Shown piece by piece: positions 25,485 through 34,504 of a DNA stretch of 39,866 nucleotides (position 1 is its first letter; the number at the start of each line of letters is the position of its first letter). The notes under the pieces are model-generated. The model worked only from the letters and a program-made list of their open reading frames with translations. It was not told where the DNA came from and ran no database searches. A program made the translations under genes and the position numbers. Origin of the DNA: Lachnospiraceae bacterium (GTDB lineage Bacteria; Bacillota; Clostridia; Lachnospirales; Lachnospiraceae); assembly GCA_900753305.1 (NCBI GenBank), contig CAADYR010000092.1:1-39866 (forward strand). The letters are read 5' to 3'.

Positions 25485-26672
25485 ATGAAGGCATTTTTAA
25501 TATTGGAAGACGGCACTGTTTTTGAGGGAACTCATATCGGTGCGGACAAAGAAGTAATTAGTGAAATTGTATTCAATACTTCTATGGCAGGTTATCTTGA
25601 GGTTCTGACGGATCCTTCCTATGCAGGACAGGCAGTCTGCATGACTTATCCACTCATTGGTAACTATGGAATCTGTAAGGATGATATGGAGTCACGTAAG
25701 CCATGGCCGGATGGATTCATTGTCAGGGAGTTGTCAAGAAATTACAGCAATTTCAGAGCGGATATATCCATTCAGCAGTTCCTGGAGGAAAATGGGGTTC
25801 CCGGTATCGCAGGTATCGATACGAGAGCATTGACCAAGATACTTCGTGAAAAGGGTACAATGAATGGTATGATCACAACAGATGAGAACTATAATTTTGA
25901 TGAGATTCTTCCAAGATTAAAAGCTTATACCACTGGTAAGGTAGTTGAGAAGGTTACCTGTGATCATGTATATGAAGTGAAAGGTTCACAGAGCCTGACA
26001 GAGAACGGAGCAATTTCAGGAAGTGCGAAGTTCGATGCTGCAGCTTTTGCAGAAGGCGTTCGTGAGAAGAAGCCATCTCTTGTAAAAGAGCTTAACGGTA
26101 AGGGTAAGAAGGTCGCACTGCTGGATCTGGGAACCAAGGCAAATATTGCTTATTCCTTAAAATCCAGAGGATGTGATGTAACAGTATATCCTGCACAGAC
26201 CAAAGCAGAGGAAATCATTGCCGCAGCGCCTGACGGTATCATGCTTTCCAATGGACCTGGAGATCCTAAGGAATGTACAGAGATCATTGCAGAGATCCGC
26301 AAACTGTATGATACAGATATTCCTATTTTTGCGATCTGTCTGGGACATCAGCTTATGGCACTGGCAACAGGAGCAGATACTTATAAAATGAAATACGGAC
26401 ACAGGGGCGGTAACCATCCTGTCAAGGACCTGGCAACGGGGCGCGTATACATCTCTTCCCAGAACCATGGCTATGTTGTCGATATGGACAAACTTGACCC
26501 GAAGGTTGCAACACCCGCATTCATCAACGTAAATGATGGAACAAACGAGGGATTGAACTATACAGGTAAGAAAATATTTACAGTACAGTTCCATCCGGAG
26601 GCATGCTGCGGACCGCAGGATTCCGGATATTTGTTTGACAGATTTATTGATATGATGGAGGTGACTAAATAA
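25485..26672 (+). CDS. carA: Carbamoyl-phosphate synthase small subunit
   Basis: 395 residues; hydrolyses glutamine and channels ammonia to CarB for carbamoyl phosphate, used in pyrimidine and arginine synthesis. The N-terminal domain starts MKAFLILEDGTVFEG and includes GYLEVLTDPSYAGQ and PGIAGIDTRALTK. The glutaminase domain begins near 205 (KKVALLDLGTKANI) with nucleophile Cys285 in AICLGHQL and His370/Glu372 in QFHPEA. A roughly 35-residue linker of lower complexity precedes it. The start is fixed by homology (MKAFLI...); the Shine-Dalgarno is poor. Its TAA overlaps the ATG of carB by one base (TAATG). Confidence 0.96.
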   Translation: MKAFLILEDGTVFEGTHIGADKEVISEIVFNTSMAGYLEVLTDPSYAGQAVCMTYPLIGNYGICKDDMESRKPWPDGFIVRELSRNYSNFRADISIQQFLEENGVPGIAGIDTRALTKILREKGTMNGMITTDENYNFDEILPRLKAYTTGKVVEKVTCDHVYEVKGSQSLTENGAISGSAKFDAAAFAEGVREKKPSLVKELNGKGKKVALLDLGTKANIAYSLKSRGCDVTVYPAQTKAEEIIAAAPDGIMLSNGPGDPKECTEIIAEIRKLYDTDIPIFAICLGHQLMALATGADTYKMKYGHRGGNHPVKDLATGRVYISSQNHGYVVDMDKLDPKVATPAFINVNDGTNEGLNYTGKKIFTVQFHPEACCGPQDSGYLFDRFIDMMEVTK

Positions 26673-29600
26673 TGCCTAAGAATCCTAATGTAAAAAAAGT
26701 AATGGTAATTGGTTCCGGTCCTATCGTAATTGGACAGGCTGCAGAGTTCGACTATGCAGGTACACAGGCATGTCGTTCCCTGAAAGAAGAGGGTATTGAA
26801 GTAGTACTGGTCAATTCTAACCCTGCTACAATCATGACAGATAGAGATATCGCTGATAAAGTATATATCGAGCCTTTGACAGTCAAGGTACTTGAACAGA
26901 TCATAGAGAAAGAAAAGCCGGATTCCATCCTGCCGACACTTGGTGGACAGGCTGGACTGAATCTGGGTATGGAGCTGGAAGAAAGCGGCTTCTTAAAGAG
27001 CCATAATGTAAAGCTTCTTGGCACAACTGCTGCTACGATCAAGAAGGCAGAAGACCGTCAGGAATTCAAGGATACCATGGAGAAGATCGGTGAGCCATGT
27101 GCGGCATCACTGGTCGTTGAGAACGTGGAAGATGGTGTGGCATTTACCAATACCATCGGTTATCCTGTAGTACTTCGTCCTGCATATACATTGGGCGGAA
27201 GCGGCGGCGGTATCGCTCATAACCAGACAGAACTGGAAGAGATTCTGGAGAATGGTCTTCGTCTTTCACGTGTAGGACAGGTTCTTGTAGAGCGTTGTAT
27301 TGCAGGCTGGAAGGAAATCGAATACGAAGTAATGCGAGACAGTGCAGGCAACTGTATCACAGTATGTAACATGGAGAACATTGACCCTGTTGGTGTTCAT
27401 ACCGGTGACAGTATCGTAGTTGCTCCTTCCCAGACATTGAGTGATAAAGAATATCAGATGCTGAGAACTTCTGCACTGAACATTATTTCAGAGTTAAATA
27501 TCACAGGTGGATGTAACGTACAGTTCGCACTGCATCCTACCAGTTTTGAATATTGTGTTATTGAAGTAAATCCTCGTGTAAGCCGTTCTTCAGCACTGGC
27601 TTCCAAGGCAACAGGTTATCCGATTGCCAAGGTTGCAGCCAAGATCGCACTTGGTTACACACTGGATGAAATCAAAAATGCCATTACAGGTAAAACTTAT
27701 GCAAGCTTCGAGCCTACTCTTGACTACTGTGTAGTTAAGATGCCTCGTCTGCCTTTTGATAAGTTCATTACAGCGAAGAGAACACTGACGACTCAGATGA
27801 AAGCAACCGGTGAAGTCATGAGTATCTGTACGAACTTTGAAGGTGCGCTGATGAAGGCAATCCGTTCTCTGGAACAGCATGTTGACTGCCTGAGAAGCTA
27901 TGACTTCTCTGCATTAGACAGGCAGGAACTGTTAAAGAGACTGGAGATCGTAGACGATCAGAGAATTTATGTGATTGCAGAAGCACTTCGTAAAGGAATT
28001 GACTACGATACAATCTTTAATATCACAAAGATTGACCGTTGGTTCATTGATAAGATTGCAATTATTGTTGAGATGGAATCCGCTCTGGAGAAGGGACCTC
28101 TTACAGTAGAGCTTCTGAAAGAAGCAAAGAGAATTGAATTCCCGGATAATGTAATCGCAAGATTAACAGGTAAAACAGAGGAAGAAATCAAAGAAATGCG
28201 TTACAGCAACGGTATTACAGCATCTTTCAAGATGGTTGATACCTGTGCAGCAGAGTTTGAAGCATCTACTCCTTACTATTATTCCTGCTTTGATGGAGAG
28301 AATGAAGCAATCGAGACAAATCCTCCTAAAAAGGTGCTGGTACTTGGTTCCGGTCCTATCCGTATCGGTCAGGGTATCGAGTTCGATTACTGTTCTGTTC
28401 ATGCAACATGGGCTTTTGCTAAAGCAGGCTATGAGACAATTATCATTAACAACAACCCGGAGACAGTAAGTACTGACTTCGATATCGCTGACAAGCTGTA
28501 TTTCGAGCCATTGACTCCAGAGGACGTTGAGAATGTCGTAAATATCGAGAAGCCGGACGGCGCTGTTGTACAGTTCGGTGGACAGACAGCAATCAAATTA
28601 ACAGAAAGCCTGATGAAGATGGGTGTACCTATCCTTGGAACCAAGGCAGAGGACGTTGATGCTGCAGAGGATAGAGAACTTTTTGATGAGATCCTTGAGC
28701 AGACACAGATTCCACGTGCAGCAGGTGGTACTGTATTTACAGCAGAAGAGGCAAAGGAAGTTGCCAACAGATTAGGATATCCTGTTCTGGTAAGACCTTC
28801 CTATGTACTTGGTGGACAGGGTATGCAGATTGCAAGCTGTGATGAAGAAATCGAAGAATTCATGGCTATCATCAACCGAATTGCACAGGATCACCCGATT
28901 CTGGTAGACAAGTACTTACAGGGTAAGGAACTGGAAGTAGATGCTGTATGTGATGGTACAGATATTCTCATTCCTGGTATCATGGAGCATATCGAGAGAA
29001 CCGGTGTCCATTCAGGTGACTCTATCTCCGTATATCCTGCGCATACAGTCAGCAGGCATGTAAAGGAAACAATCGCAGAGTACACCAGAAGACTGGCTAA
29101 GGCACTTCATGTTAAGGGCTTGATCAATATTCAGTTCATTGCTGTAGGAGAAGAAGTATATGTAATCGAGGTTAACCCTCGTTCTTCCAGAACAGTTCCT
29201 TATATCAGCAAAGTAACAGGTATTCCTATCGTTGATCTGGCGACAGAAGTTATCATTGGTAAGACAATCAAGGAATTGGGATATGAACCGGGATTACAGA
29301 AGGAAGCAGAATATATCGCGATCAAGATGCCGGTATTCTCCTTCGAGAAGATCCGTGGTGCTGAAATCAGCCTTGGACCGGAAATGAAGTCTACAGGTGA
29401 GTGTCTGGGTATTGCCAAGACATTCAATGAAGCACTGTACAAGGCATTCCTTGGTGCGGGTATTGATCTTCCTAAGCATAAGCAGATGATCATCACTGTA
29501 AAGGATGCAGATAAGGGAGAAGCTATCGAGATCGGCAGACGTTTCGAGAAGCTGGGATATACGATCTATGCGACCAGAAGCACAGCAAAGGCATTGAATG

Positions 29601-29869
29601 ATGCAGGTGTAAAGGCAAGAAAGGTCAACAAGATTAATCAGGAATCTCCGACAGTTATGGACCTGATTCTTGGACATAAGATCGACCTTGTAATCGACAC
29701 TCCAACACAGGGACGTGACAAGTCAAGAGATGGCTTCCTCATCAGAAGAACCTCTATCGAGACTGGCGTGAACTGTTTAACAGCACTGGATACAGCCAAG
29801 GCACTGGCAACCAGCCTGGAGAACAAAAACGACAATCCACTGACACTGGTAAATATTGCAGAGATTTAA
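26672..29869 (+). CDS. carB: Carbamoyl-phosphate synthase large subunit
   Basis: 1065 residues. Two homologous ATP-grasp halves: the carboxyphosphate domain (MVIGSGPIVIGQAAEFDYAG at the start, PAYTLGGSGGGIAH) and the carbamoyl-phosphate domain from about 550 (VLVLGSGPIRIGQGIEFDYC, SYVLGGQGMQIAS). The last 130 residues are the MGS-like allosteric domain (ending in SLENKNDNPLTLVNIAEI), where UMP and ornithine act in other bacteria. GGAGGTGA within the end of carA provides the ribosome binding site. Full length and uninterrupted. No other pyr or arg genes are adjacent, so one copy probably serves both pathways. Confidence 0.97.
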   Translation: MPKNPNVKKVMVIGSGPIVIGQAAEFDYAGTQACRSLKEEGIEVVLVNSNPATIMTDRDIADKVYIEPLTVKVLEQIIEKEKPDSILPTLGGQAGLNLGMELEESGFLKSHNVKLLGTTAATIKKAEDRQEFKDTMEKIGEPCAASLVVENVEDGVAFTNTIGYPVVLRPAYTLGGSGGGIAHNQTELEEILENGLRLSRVGQVLVERCIAGWKEIEYEVMRDSAGNCITVCNMENIDPVGVHTGDSIVVAPSQTLSDKEYQMLRTSALNIISELNITGGCNVQFALHPTSFEYCVIEVNPRVSRSSALASKATGYPIAKVAAKIALGYTLDEIKNAITGKTYASFEPTLDYCVVKMPRLPFDKFITAKRTLTTQMKATGEVMSICTNFEGALMKAIRSLEQHVDCLRSYDFSALDRQELLKRLEIVDDQRIYVIAEALRKGIDYDTIFNITKIDRWFIDKIAIIVEMESALEKGPLTVELLKEAKRIEFPDNVIARLTGKTEEEIKEMRYSNGITASFKMVDTCAAEFEASTPYYYSCFDGENEAIETNPPKKVLVLGSGPIRIGQGIEFDYCSVHATWAFAKAGYETIIINNNPETVSTDFDIADKLYFEPLTPEDVENVVNIEKPDGAVVQFGGQTAIKLTESLMKMGVPILGTKAEDVDAAEDRELFDEILEQTQIPRAAGGTVFTAEEAKEVANRLGYPVLVRPSYVLGGQGMQIASCDEEIEEFMAIINRIAQDHPILVDKYLQGKELEVDAVCDGTDILIPGIMEHIERTGVHSGDSISVYPAHTVSRHVKETIAEYTRRLAKALHVKGLINIQFIAVGEEVYVIEVNPRSSRTVPYISKVTGIPIVDLATEVIIGKTIKELGYEPGLQKEAEYIAIKMPVFSFEKIRGAEISLGPEMKSTGECLGIAKTFNEALYKAFLGAGIDLPKHKQMIITVKDADKGEAIEIGRRFEKLGYTIYATRSTAKALNDAGVKARKVNKINQESPTVMDLILGHKIDLVIDTPTQGRDKSRDGFLIRRTSIETGVNCLTALDTAKALATSLENKNDNPLTLVNIAEI

Positions 29870-29872
29870 TGA

Positions 29873-29913
29873 AAAAACAGACCCCTTCGCTGAAATAAGC
29901 GGAGGGGTTATTA
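29873..29913. terminator. Bidirectional terminator, carB / minus-strand microgene
   Basis: ACCCCTTCGCT (29881-29891) pairs with AGCGGAGGGGT (29898-29908) with one G-T pair. On the plus strand it is followed only by TATTATTA, but on the minus strand by CTGTTTTTTC, a clear T-run. The better termination signal is thus for leftward transcription, which supports the small minus-strand unit next to it. Confidence 0.85.
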
Positions 29914-30088
29914 TTATGCGGAGAAATATGGAAATGCATGCAATAATGAAGAATAGAGTATACGCAGGCAGACGTAAAGAACAATACAAAGAGTTAATAA
30001 TATAAATTACCGGCATTATTATATAAGATTTTATCTATGATATCTCTAGCGTTACTCATGGAAAGGTATCCATCTGTTATTTTTTCAC

Positions 30089-30184
30089 TCAGAACCCTGC
30101 ATAGCGAAAATCGGAAAGCAAGAAGAGAACCATAGCTCTCTCAAAATCTATCATTGCCTGCTCTGTCTGATTTGCCGGACTCAT
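30089..30184 (-). CDS. Candidate 31-residue microprotein
   Basis: A short ORF beginning MSPANQTEQAMIDFERAM and ending LLSDFRYAGF, with TAGGAGGTAC spaced correctly before ATG 30184 and a promoter-like pair further upstream. The first part is polar and helical; the middle (MVLFLLSDF) is hydrophobic, so an amphipathic or membrane-touching helix is possible. A second ORF of 21 codons (30059 to 29994, MSNARDIIDKILYNNAGNLY...) follows without a ribosome binding site. The unit ends at the T-run terminator near 29,880. It could instead be the surviving start of a decayed gene. No known family recognised. Confidence 0.45.
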   Translation of the reverse strand: MSPANQTEQAMIDFERAMVLFLLSDFRYAGF

Positions 30185-30228
30185 GATATTGTACCTCCTA
30201 TGTCATTTCTTTTAGTCTTGTGAAACAA

Positions 30229-30256
30229 ATTGTATCAGTACGTATATTTTTTTCAA
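30229..30256 (-). promoter_or_regulatory. Promoter of the minus-strand microgene
   Basis: On the minus strand TTGAAA (30256-30251), 16-base spacer, TACAAT (30234-30229). A transcript from about 30,222 to the terminator near 29,873 would be about 350 bases. Confidence 0.5.
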
Positions 30257-30342
30257 TAGTGTTGCGGATATTCAGGAAAAAATATTTCCCATCAGTGTAT
30301 GTAGAAAATATAAAACGTAAAATAGTAGAAATAGTGCAATTT

Positions 30343-30370
30343 TTGTGCGATATTATACAAGAAATACAAT
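30343..30370 (+). promoter_or_regulatory. Candidate promoter of the MATE operon
   Basis: TTGTGC (30343-30348), 16-base spacer, TACAAT (30365-30370). It would be divergent from the microgene promoter about 90 bases away. The -35 is imperfect. Confidence 0.4.
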
Positions 30371-30424
30371 GAAATATATCGTAATATTGGTAATGTATGT
30401 TATTTTATATGTGAGGTGGAAAAC

Positions 30425-31747
30425 ATGGCAGTTGAAAGAAAAACATTAACGCAATTATCCGTGCCGATATGTCTGGAAACTTTATTTTATATGCTTTCAG
30501 GTATGGTTGATACACTTATGTTGTCATCTGTAGGCGATCAGGCTGTGGGAGCGGTTGGAACAGCCAATACATATATAGGTGTTTTTATCATTATGTTCGG
30601 AGTAATATCATCAGGTATGATAGCAGTTATGTCACAAAACATTGGAGCGGGAAGACCTGGGATTGCATATCAGGCAAGACAGCTCGGACTGTTATTTAAT
30701 GCATTGACAGGAATCCTGATGTCTGTCATTCTTGCGTTTTTTTCCGGTAGAATACTTAAAATAGTAAGTATAGCCCCGGCTTTGCTCGAGCCGGCTGAAA
30801 CATATCTTAAAATTGTAGGCGGAGCATGTTTTTTGAATGCGCTTATTCCTATTTTCTCCAGTTATTTGAGAGTGTTTGGTTATACAAAGCATTCTTTGAT
30901 AGGGACTATTGTTGGAAATGCTGTGAACATAATATTTAATTCGGTATTTCTATTTGTATTTAAATGGGGAGTAATGGGGGTAGCCGTTGCTACAGTTATT
31001 TCAAAAGTTGTAAATCTTATTATTGTAGCGGCTATGGGCGCTGTACTTATAAAAGCAAAGCAGAGTCCTGAGCGTATCCAACCATGTAAGATACTTGCAC
31101 AGATTGTTAAGATAGGTTTTCCTTCTGCATTAGAAACAGCACTTTATAATGTAGCAATGACATTTATAGTGCGCTTTATGAATCAGATGGATACGGATGG
31201 AATGAATGTTACAGCCCGGTCGTATACTATGCAGATTGCTAATTTCTCGTATTGTATAGGAGCAGCACTTGCACAGGCAAATGCGATTATGACTGGCTGG
31301 AGAATTGGGGCAAAGGAGTTTGAAGAATGTGACAGGGGTACGGCAAAAGCAGCAATATTTGGTCTTATAACGGCAACGTGCTTCTCTGTAACATTTGCAA
31401 TTTCAGGACGTTTTATAGTCCATATATTTACGGATGATATACAAATGGTAGATCTTGTGGTAAAGTTGTTGATAGTAGATGTATTCCTTGAATTTGGCAG
31501 GGTGACAAACCTTGTATATGGACAGGCGTTAAAAACCAGTGGGGATGCGGTTTTTCCAGTTATAATGGGGGCAGTATTTATGTATCTGTTTGCAGTAGGC
31601 GGAACGTATTTTCTTGGTATACATATGGGACTTCAGGCAGTAGGGGCATATATTGCAATGGCAGGCGATGAGTGTGCGAGAGCTGTCGGAATGGTACTCA
31701 GATGGAAGAGCGGAAAATGGAAAAGTAAGAGTCTTGTAGCATTGTAG
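30425..31747 (+). CDS. MATE-family efflux transporter
   Basis: 440 residues, twelve hydrophobic segments in two similar halves, the multidrug and toxic compound extrusion fold that exports compounds using a sodium or proton gradient. The first segment region (LTQLSVPICLETLFYMLSGM then VDTLMLSSVGDQAVGAVGTA) is diagnostic, and the pattern recurs in the second half (KIGFPSALETALYNVAMTF). ATG 30425 is chosen because GAGGT is 7 bases upstream; GTG 30416 overlaps that site. An AraC regulator starts 8 bases after the stop. Substrate cannot be predicted. Confidence 0.92.
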   Translation: MAVERKTLTQLSVPICLETLFYMLSGMVDTLMLSSVGDQAVGAVGTANTYIGVFIIMFGVISSGMIAVMSQNIGAGRPGIAYQARQLGLLFNALTGILMSVILAFFSGRILKIVSIAPALLEPAETYLKIVGGACFLNALIPIFSSYLRVFGYTKHSLIGTIVGNAVNIIFNSVFLFVFKWGVMGVAVATVISKVVNLIIVAAMGAVLIKAKQSPERIQPCKILAQIVKIGFPSALETALYNVAMTFIVRFMNQMDTDGMNVTARSYTMQIANFSYCIGAALAQANAIMTGWRIGAKEFEECDRGTAKAAIFGLITATCFSVTFAISGRFIVHIFTDDIQMVDLVVKLLIVDVFLEFGRVTNLVYGQALKTSGDAVFPVIMGAVFMYLFAVGGTYFLGIHMGLQAVGAYIAMAGDECARAVGMVLRWKSGKWKSKSLVAL

Positions 31748-31755
31748 GAGCAATT

Positions 31756-32607
31756 ATGTACTTTGAATTAAAGGAAAATAAACCACATGGTACGAAGGAT
31801 GACCCATTCAGTACATATCACATACAGAATGTGGGTCAGTCTTTTCAGATACCGGTACATTGGCATGATGAACTCGAAATTATATATGTAAAAAGTGGCT
31901 TTCTGACTGTAAATATATCAGGAGAGAATTATATTGGAAAACCCGGTGATGCTTTTGTTGTGTCACCGGGCAATCTTCATTTTATGGGTTCACAGACTGG
32001 CACTGTGGATTATTTTACCTTTCTTTTTCCGTTAAAATATATAGCTTTCCGTACCAATGACATGTTAGATGATAAATTGATTGAACCGTTAAATAGCGGT
32101 CATCTGATGATAAGTCCGGAAATAAAGGATACAGTTAAAGAACAGTGCGAGCAGCTGGCCGGGGTATATGCAGCGGAGAATGATGAGAGTGAGTCAAAAA
32201 TAACAGTTCAGATCAAGAAAAAAATAATCCTTTTACAATTTATTCATGAACTATGGAAGAAGGGATTTATAGTAGAAAATGATACAACCGGCAGAAATAC
32301 TGTAGAAAAAGAGATGGTTTCGTATATACAGCAGAATTATACGGGGAAGATACTGTTAAGGGAATTTGGGGAGCAGTTTCATCTTTCTGAAAAATATATA
32401 TCCCGGTATTTTAAGGATCATTTTCACATTACCCTTTCACAATATGTGACATATTTACGGTTGGAGCATGCAAAACAGATGTTACAGGAAACCGATATTT
32501 CCGTTACAGAGGTAGCAATGCAGAGCGGTTATCAAAACATAAGTTATTTTATAAGGAGCTTCAAAAAAACGTATGGAGTGTCTCCATTAAAATATAGAAA
32601 AAGTTAA
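31756..32607 (+). CDS. AraC-family transcriptional regulator with cupin sensor
   Basis: 283 residues. Cupin-type sensor domain at about 20-110 (IPVHWHDELEIIYVKSGFL, NYIGKPGDAFVVSPGNLHFM) and AraC helix-turn-helix pair at about 185-283 (REFGEQFHLSEKYISRYFKD, VAMQSGYQNISYFIRSFKKT, GVSPLKYRK). GTAGGAG lies before ATG 31756, and it is co-transcribed with the MATE gene. An 81-base gap separates it from the GH13 gene, which makes it a plausible local regulator of either or both. Ligand unknown, probably a sugar. Confidence 0.9.
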   Translation: MYFELKENKPHGTKDDPFSTYHIQNVGQSFQIPVHWHDELEIIYVKSGFLTVNISGENYIGKPGDAFVVSPGNLHFMGSQTGTVDYFTFLFPLKYIAFRTNDMLDDKLIEPLNSGHLMISPEIKDTVKEQCEQLAGVYAAENDESESKITVQIKKKIILLQFIHELWKKGFIVENDTTGRNTVEKEMVSYIQQNYTGKILLREFGEQFHLSEKYISRYFKDHFHITLSQYVTYLRLEHAKQMLQETDISVTEVAMQSGYQNISYFIRSFKKTYGVSPLKYRKS

Positions 32608-32688
32608 AAAAATCATGGATATAGTGTTAGAATTGTTTAAAAAAGTAAGATAAAATACAAGAAAATGAAATGTGAAAAGGAGTAATTT

Positions 32689-34407
32689 ATGGAATATTCA
32701 GCTATTTTTCATGATATGGATAAAAGATTCTGCTATGCGATTGATAAGGATCTGTTCGTGATACGTGTGCAGGTAAAAAAGGATGACATGGAGGAGGTAA
32801 TTCTCCATTGTGAGGATAAGTATATACCAATGGAGCGCAAGGATACACGAAAGACGATTACGATGAAGAAGGTTGCCACATCCCGGTTTCATGATTATTA
32901 TGAAGCACAGCTTCAGATGCATTTAATATGTCTGCGCTACTTTTTTGAATTTAAGGATATGCAGGGGGAAAGGGTATATTACGGCAATTATGAATTCAGT
33001 AAGGAATGTATTACAAACAGGGACAGAATGTTTGACTGTCCACAGAACCTTAGGGAGGAAGAAATGTTTGAGGTTCCACAGTGGGCAGCAAATAAGGCTG
33101 TGTATCAGATTTTTCCGTCCCGTTTCGCTGCATCACAGCCGGTAGACAGGGAACTGTGGTATAAAGCACCGATTACTCCCATGGATAATCTGCATGGTGA
33201 TCTCAGAGGTATTATTGAGCATATGGATCATATCCAAAAGCTTGGCATCGATGTTTTGTATATGACACCTGTCTTTAAATCCAATTCATGCCATAAATAC
33301 GATACCATTGATTATTATCAGGTTGATCCTTCATTCGGAACGCTGGAGGATCTCAAGGAGCTGGTGCAAAAAGCCCATGAGCGTGGAATGAAAGTAGTCA
33401 TGGATGCGGTATTCAACCATACAGCAAGAGAATTTTTTGCATTTGAGGATATCTTGGAAAAGGGAGAGAAATCCAAATATCTGGACTGGTATTTTATTGA
33501 GGGATTTCCTCTTGAAAGTGGATCAGGAGAGATTCCAAACTTCAAATGCTTCGCTTACCATGGAGGAATGCCAAAGTTAAATCTGAGGAATCCTGAGGTT
33601 GAGAAATTCATTACAGATGTTGCATGCTATTGGATCAAGGAATGTGATATTGATGGCTGGAGACTGGATGTAGGAGATGAAATCAGCCATTTTTTCTGGA
33701 AACGTTTCAGAGAGGCGGTTAAGGCAGTAAAGAAGAATATGCTGATAATTGGAGAAATCTGGCATTATGCAGGAGATTTCCTGGAGGGAGACGAATGGGA
33801 TACGGTCATGAATTATCCATTTTATCTGAACATGATAGACCTGCTTGCAGATGAGAAGATCAATGTCAGTCGGTTTGTACAGAATCTTGGATATCTGAAG
33901 GGGCGGTTGAACAAAAAATGCTATCCTCTTATGTGGAATCTGATTGACAGCCATGATACGGCAAGATTTTTACATTTGTGCAACAATAATAAGAAGAAAC
34001 AGCATTTGGCAGCAGCTTTTCAATTATTATTGCCGGGAATGCCCATGATTTATTATGGTGATGAGTATGCGATGCCGGGGGCAAATGACCCGGATTGCAG
34101 ACGAGGCATGTACTGGGATGAAGAATATCAGGATCAGGAGATGTTTGAATGGTATAAACAATTACTGCATATCCGAAAAGCACATACGTGTATCGTGGAT
34201 GGCGAATTGATTGAGACAATCGTAAAGGATGAGGAAGAGACAATTGTTTTTATTAGAAAAAATGGTGAAGAGACAATTGCTTTGATTTTTAATTGCAGTA
34301 GTAATGCGAAAGAATTCAATGAGTATGCGCAGAAATATAATTTACTCAGAGAGAACGTATTTGATGGAAAAGTAGAGGGGCTTGATGCCGCAGTAATAGT
34401 ACTTTAA
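32689..34407 (+). CDS. GH13 alpha-glycosidase (cyclomaltodextrinase/neopullulanase type)
   Basis: 572 residues, cytoplasmic, no signal peptide. An N-terminal CBM34-like beta domain (1-120) is followed by the GH13 barrel: VYQIFPSRFA, VVMDAVFNHTA (region I), GMPKLNLRNPEV (the MPKLN signature of the GH13_20 subgroup), DGWRLDVGDE (nucleophile Asp), IIGEIWH (acid/base Glu) and LIDSHDTARF. A short C-terminal beta domain closes it. Enzymes of this type hydrolyse cyclodextrins, pullulan and maltodextrins inside the cell. AAAAGGAG precedes ATG 32689. No maltodextrin transporter is adjacent. A weak promoter (TTAGAA, 18 bases, TAAAAT at 32,627-32,656) could make it independent of the AraC gene. Confidence 0.92.
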   Translation: MEYSAIFHDMDKRFCYAIDKDLFVIRVQVKKDDMEEVILHCEDKYIPMERKDTRKTITMKKVATSRFHDYYEAQLQMHLICLRYFFEFKDMQGERVYYGNYEFSKECITNRDRMFDCPQNLREEEMFEVPQWAANKAVYQIFPSRFAASQPVDRELWYKAPITPMDNLHGDLRGIIEHMDHIQKLGIDVLYMTPVFKSNSCHKYDTIDYYQVDPSFGTLEDLKELVQKAHERGMKVVMDAVFNHTAREFFAFEDILEKGEKSKYLDWYFIEGFPLESGSGEIPNFKCFAYHGGMPKLNLRNPEVEKFITDVACYWIKECDIDGWRLDVGDEISHFFWKRFREAVKAVKKNMLIIGEIWHYAGDFLEGDEWDTVMNYPFYLNMIDLLADEKINVSRFVQNLGYLKGRLNKKCYPLMWNLIDSHDTARFLHLCNNNKKKQHLAAAFQLLLPGMPMIYYGDEYAMPGANDPDCRRGMYWDEEYQDQEMFEWYKQLLHIRKAHTCIVDGELIETIVKDEEETIVFIRKNGEETIALIFNCSSNAKEFNEYAQKYNLLRENVFDGKVEGLDAAVIVL

Positions 34408-34420
34408 TAGTTACAGATAA

Positions 34421-34452
34421 TGAAAAATAGTGAAAAAATAGTGAAAAAATAA
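34421..34452. repeat. Short tandem repeat, three 10-11 base units
   Basis: TGAAAAATAG, TGAAAAAATAG and TGAAAAAATAA in direct succession just before the Fic gene. Most likely slippage in AT-rich DNA; it could affect the spacing of the Fic promoter. Confidence 0.6.
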
Positions 34453-34504
34453 TGGAACAGGTAATGGGTTTCGGTTATAATATTATTTGAAAGGATGTGC
34501 TTTT

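Noticed and set aside
34421..34452. Short tandem repeat as a CRISPR or phase-variable array
   Set aside because: Only three units of 10-11 bases, no spacers, very low complexity.
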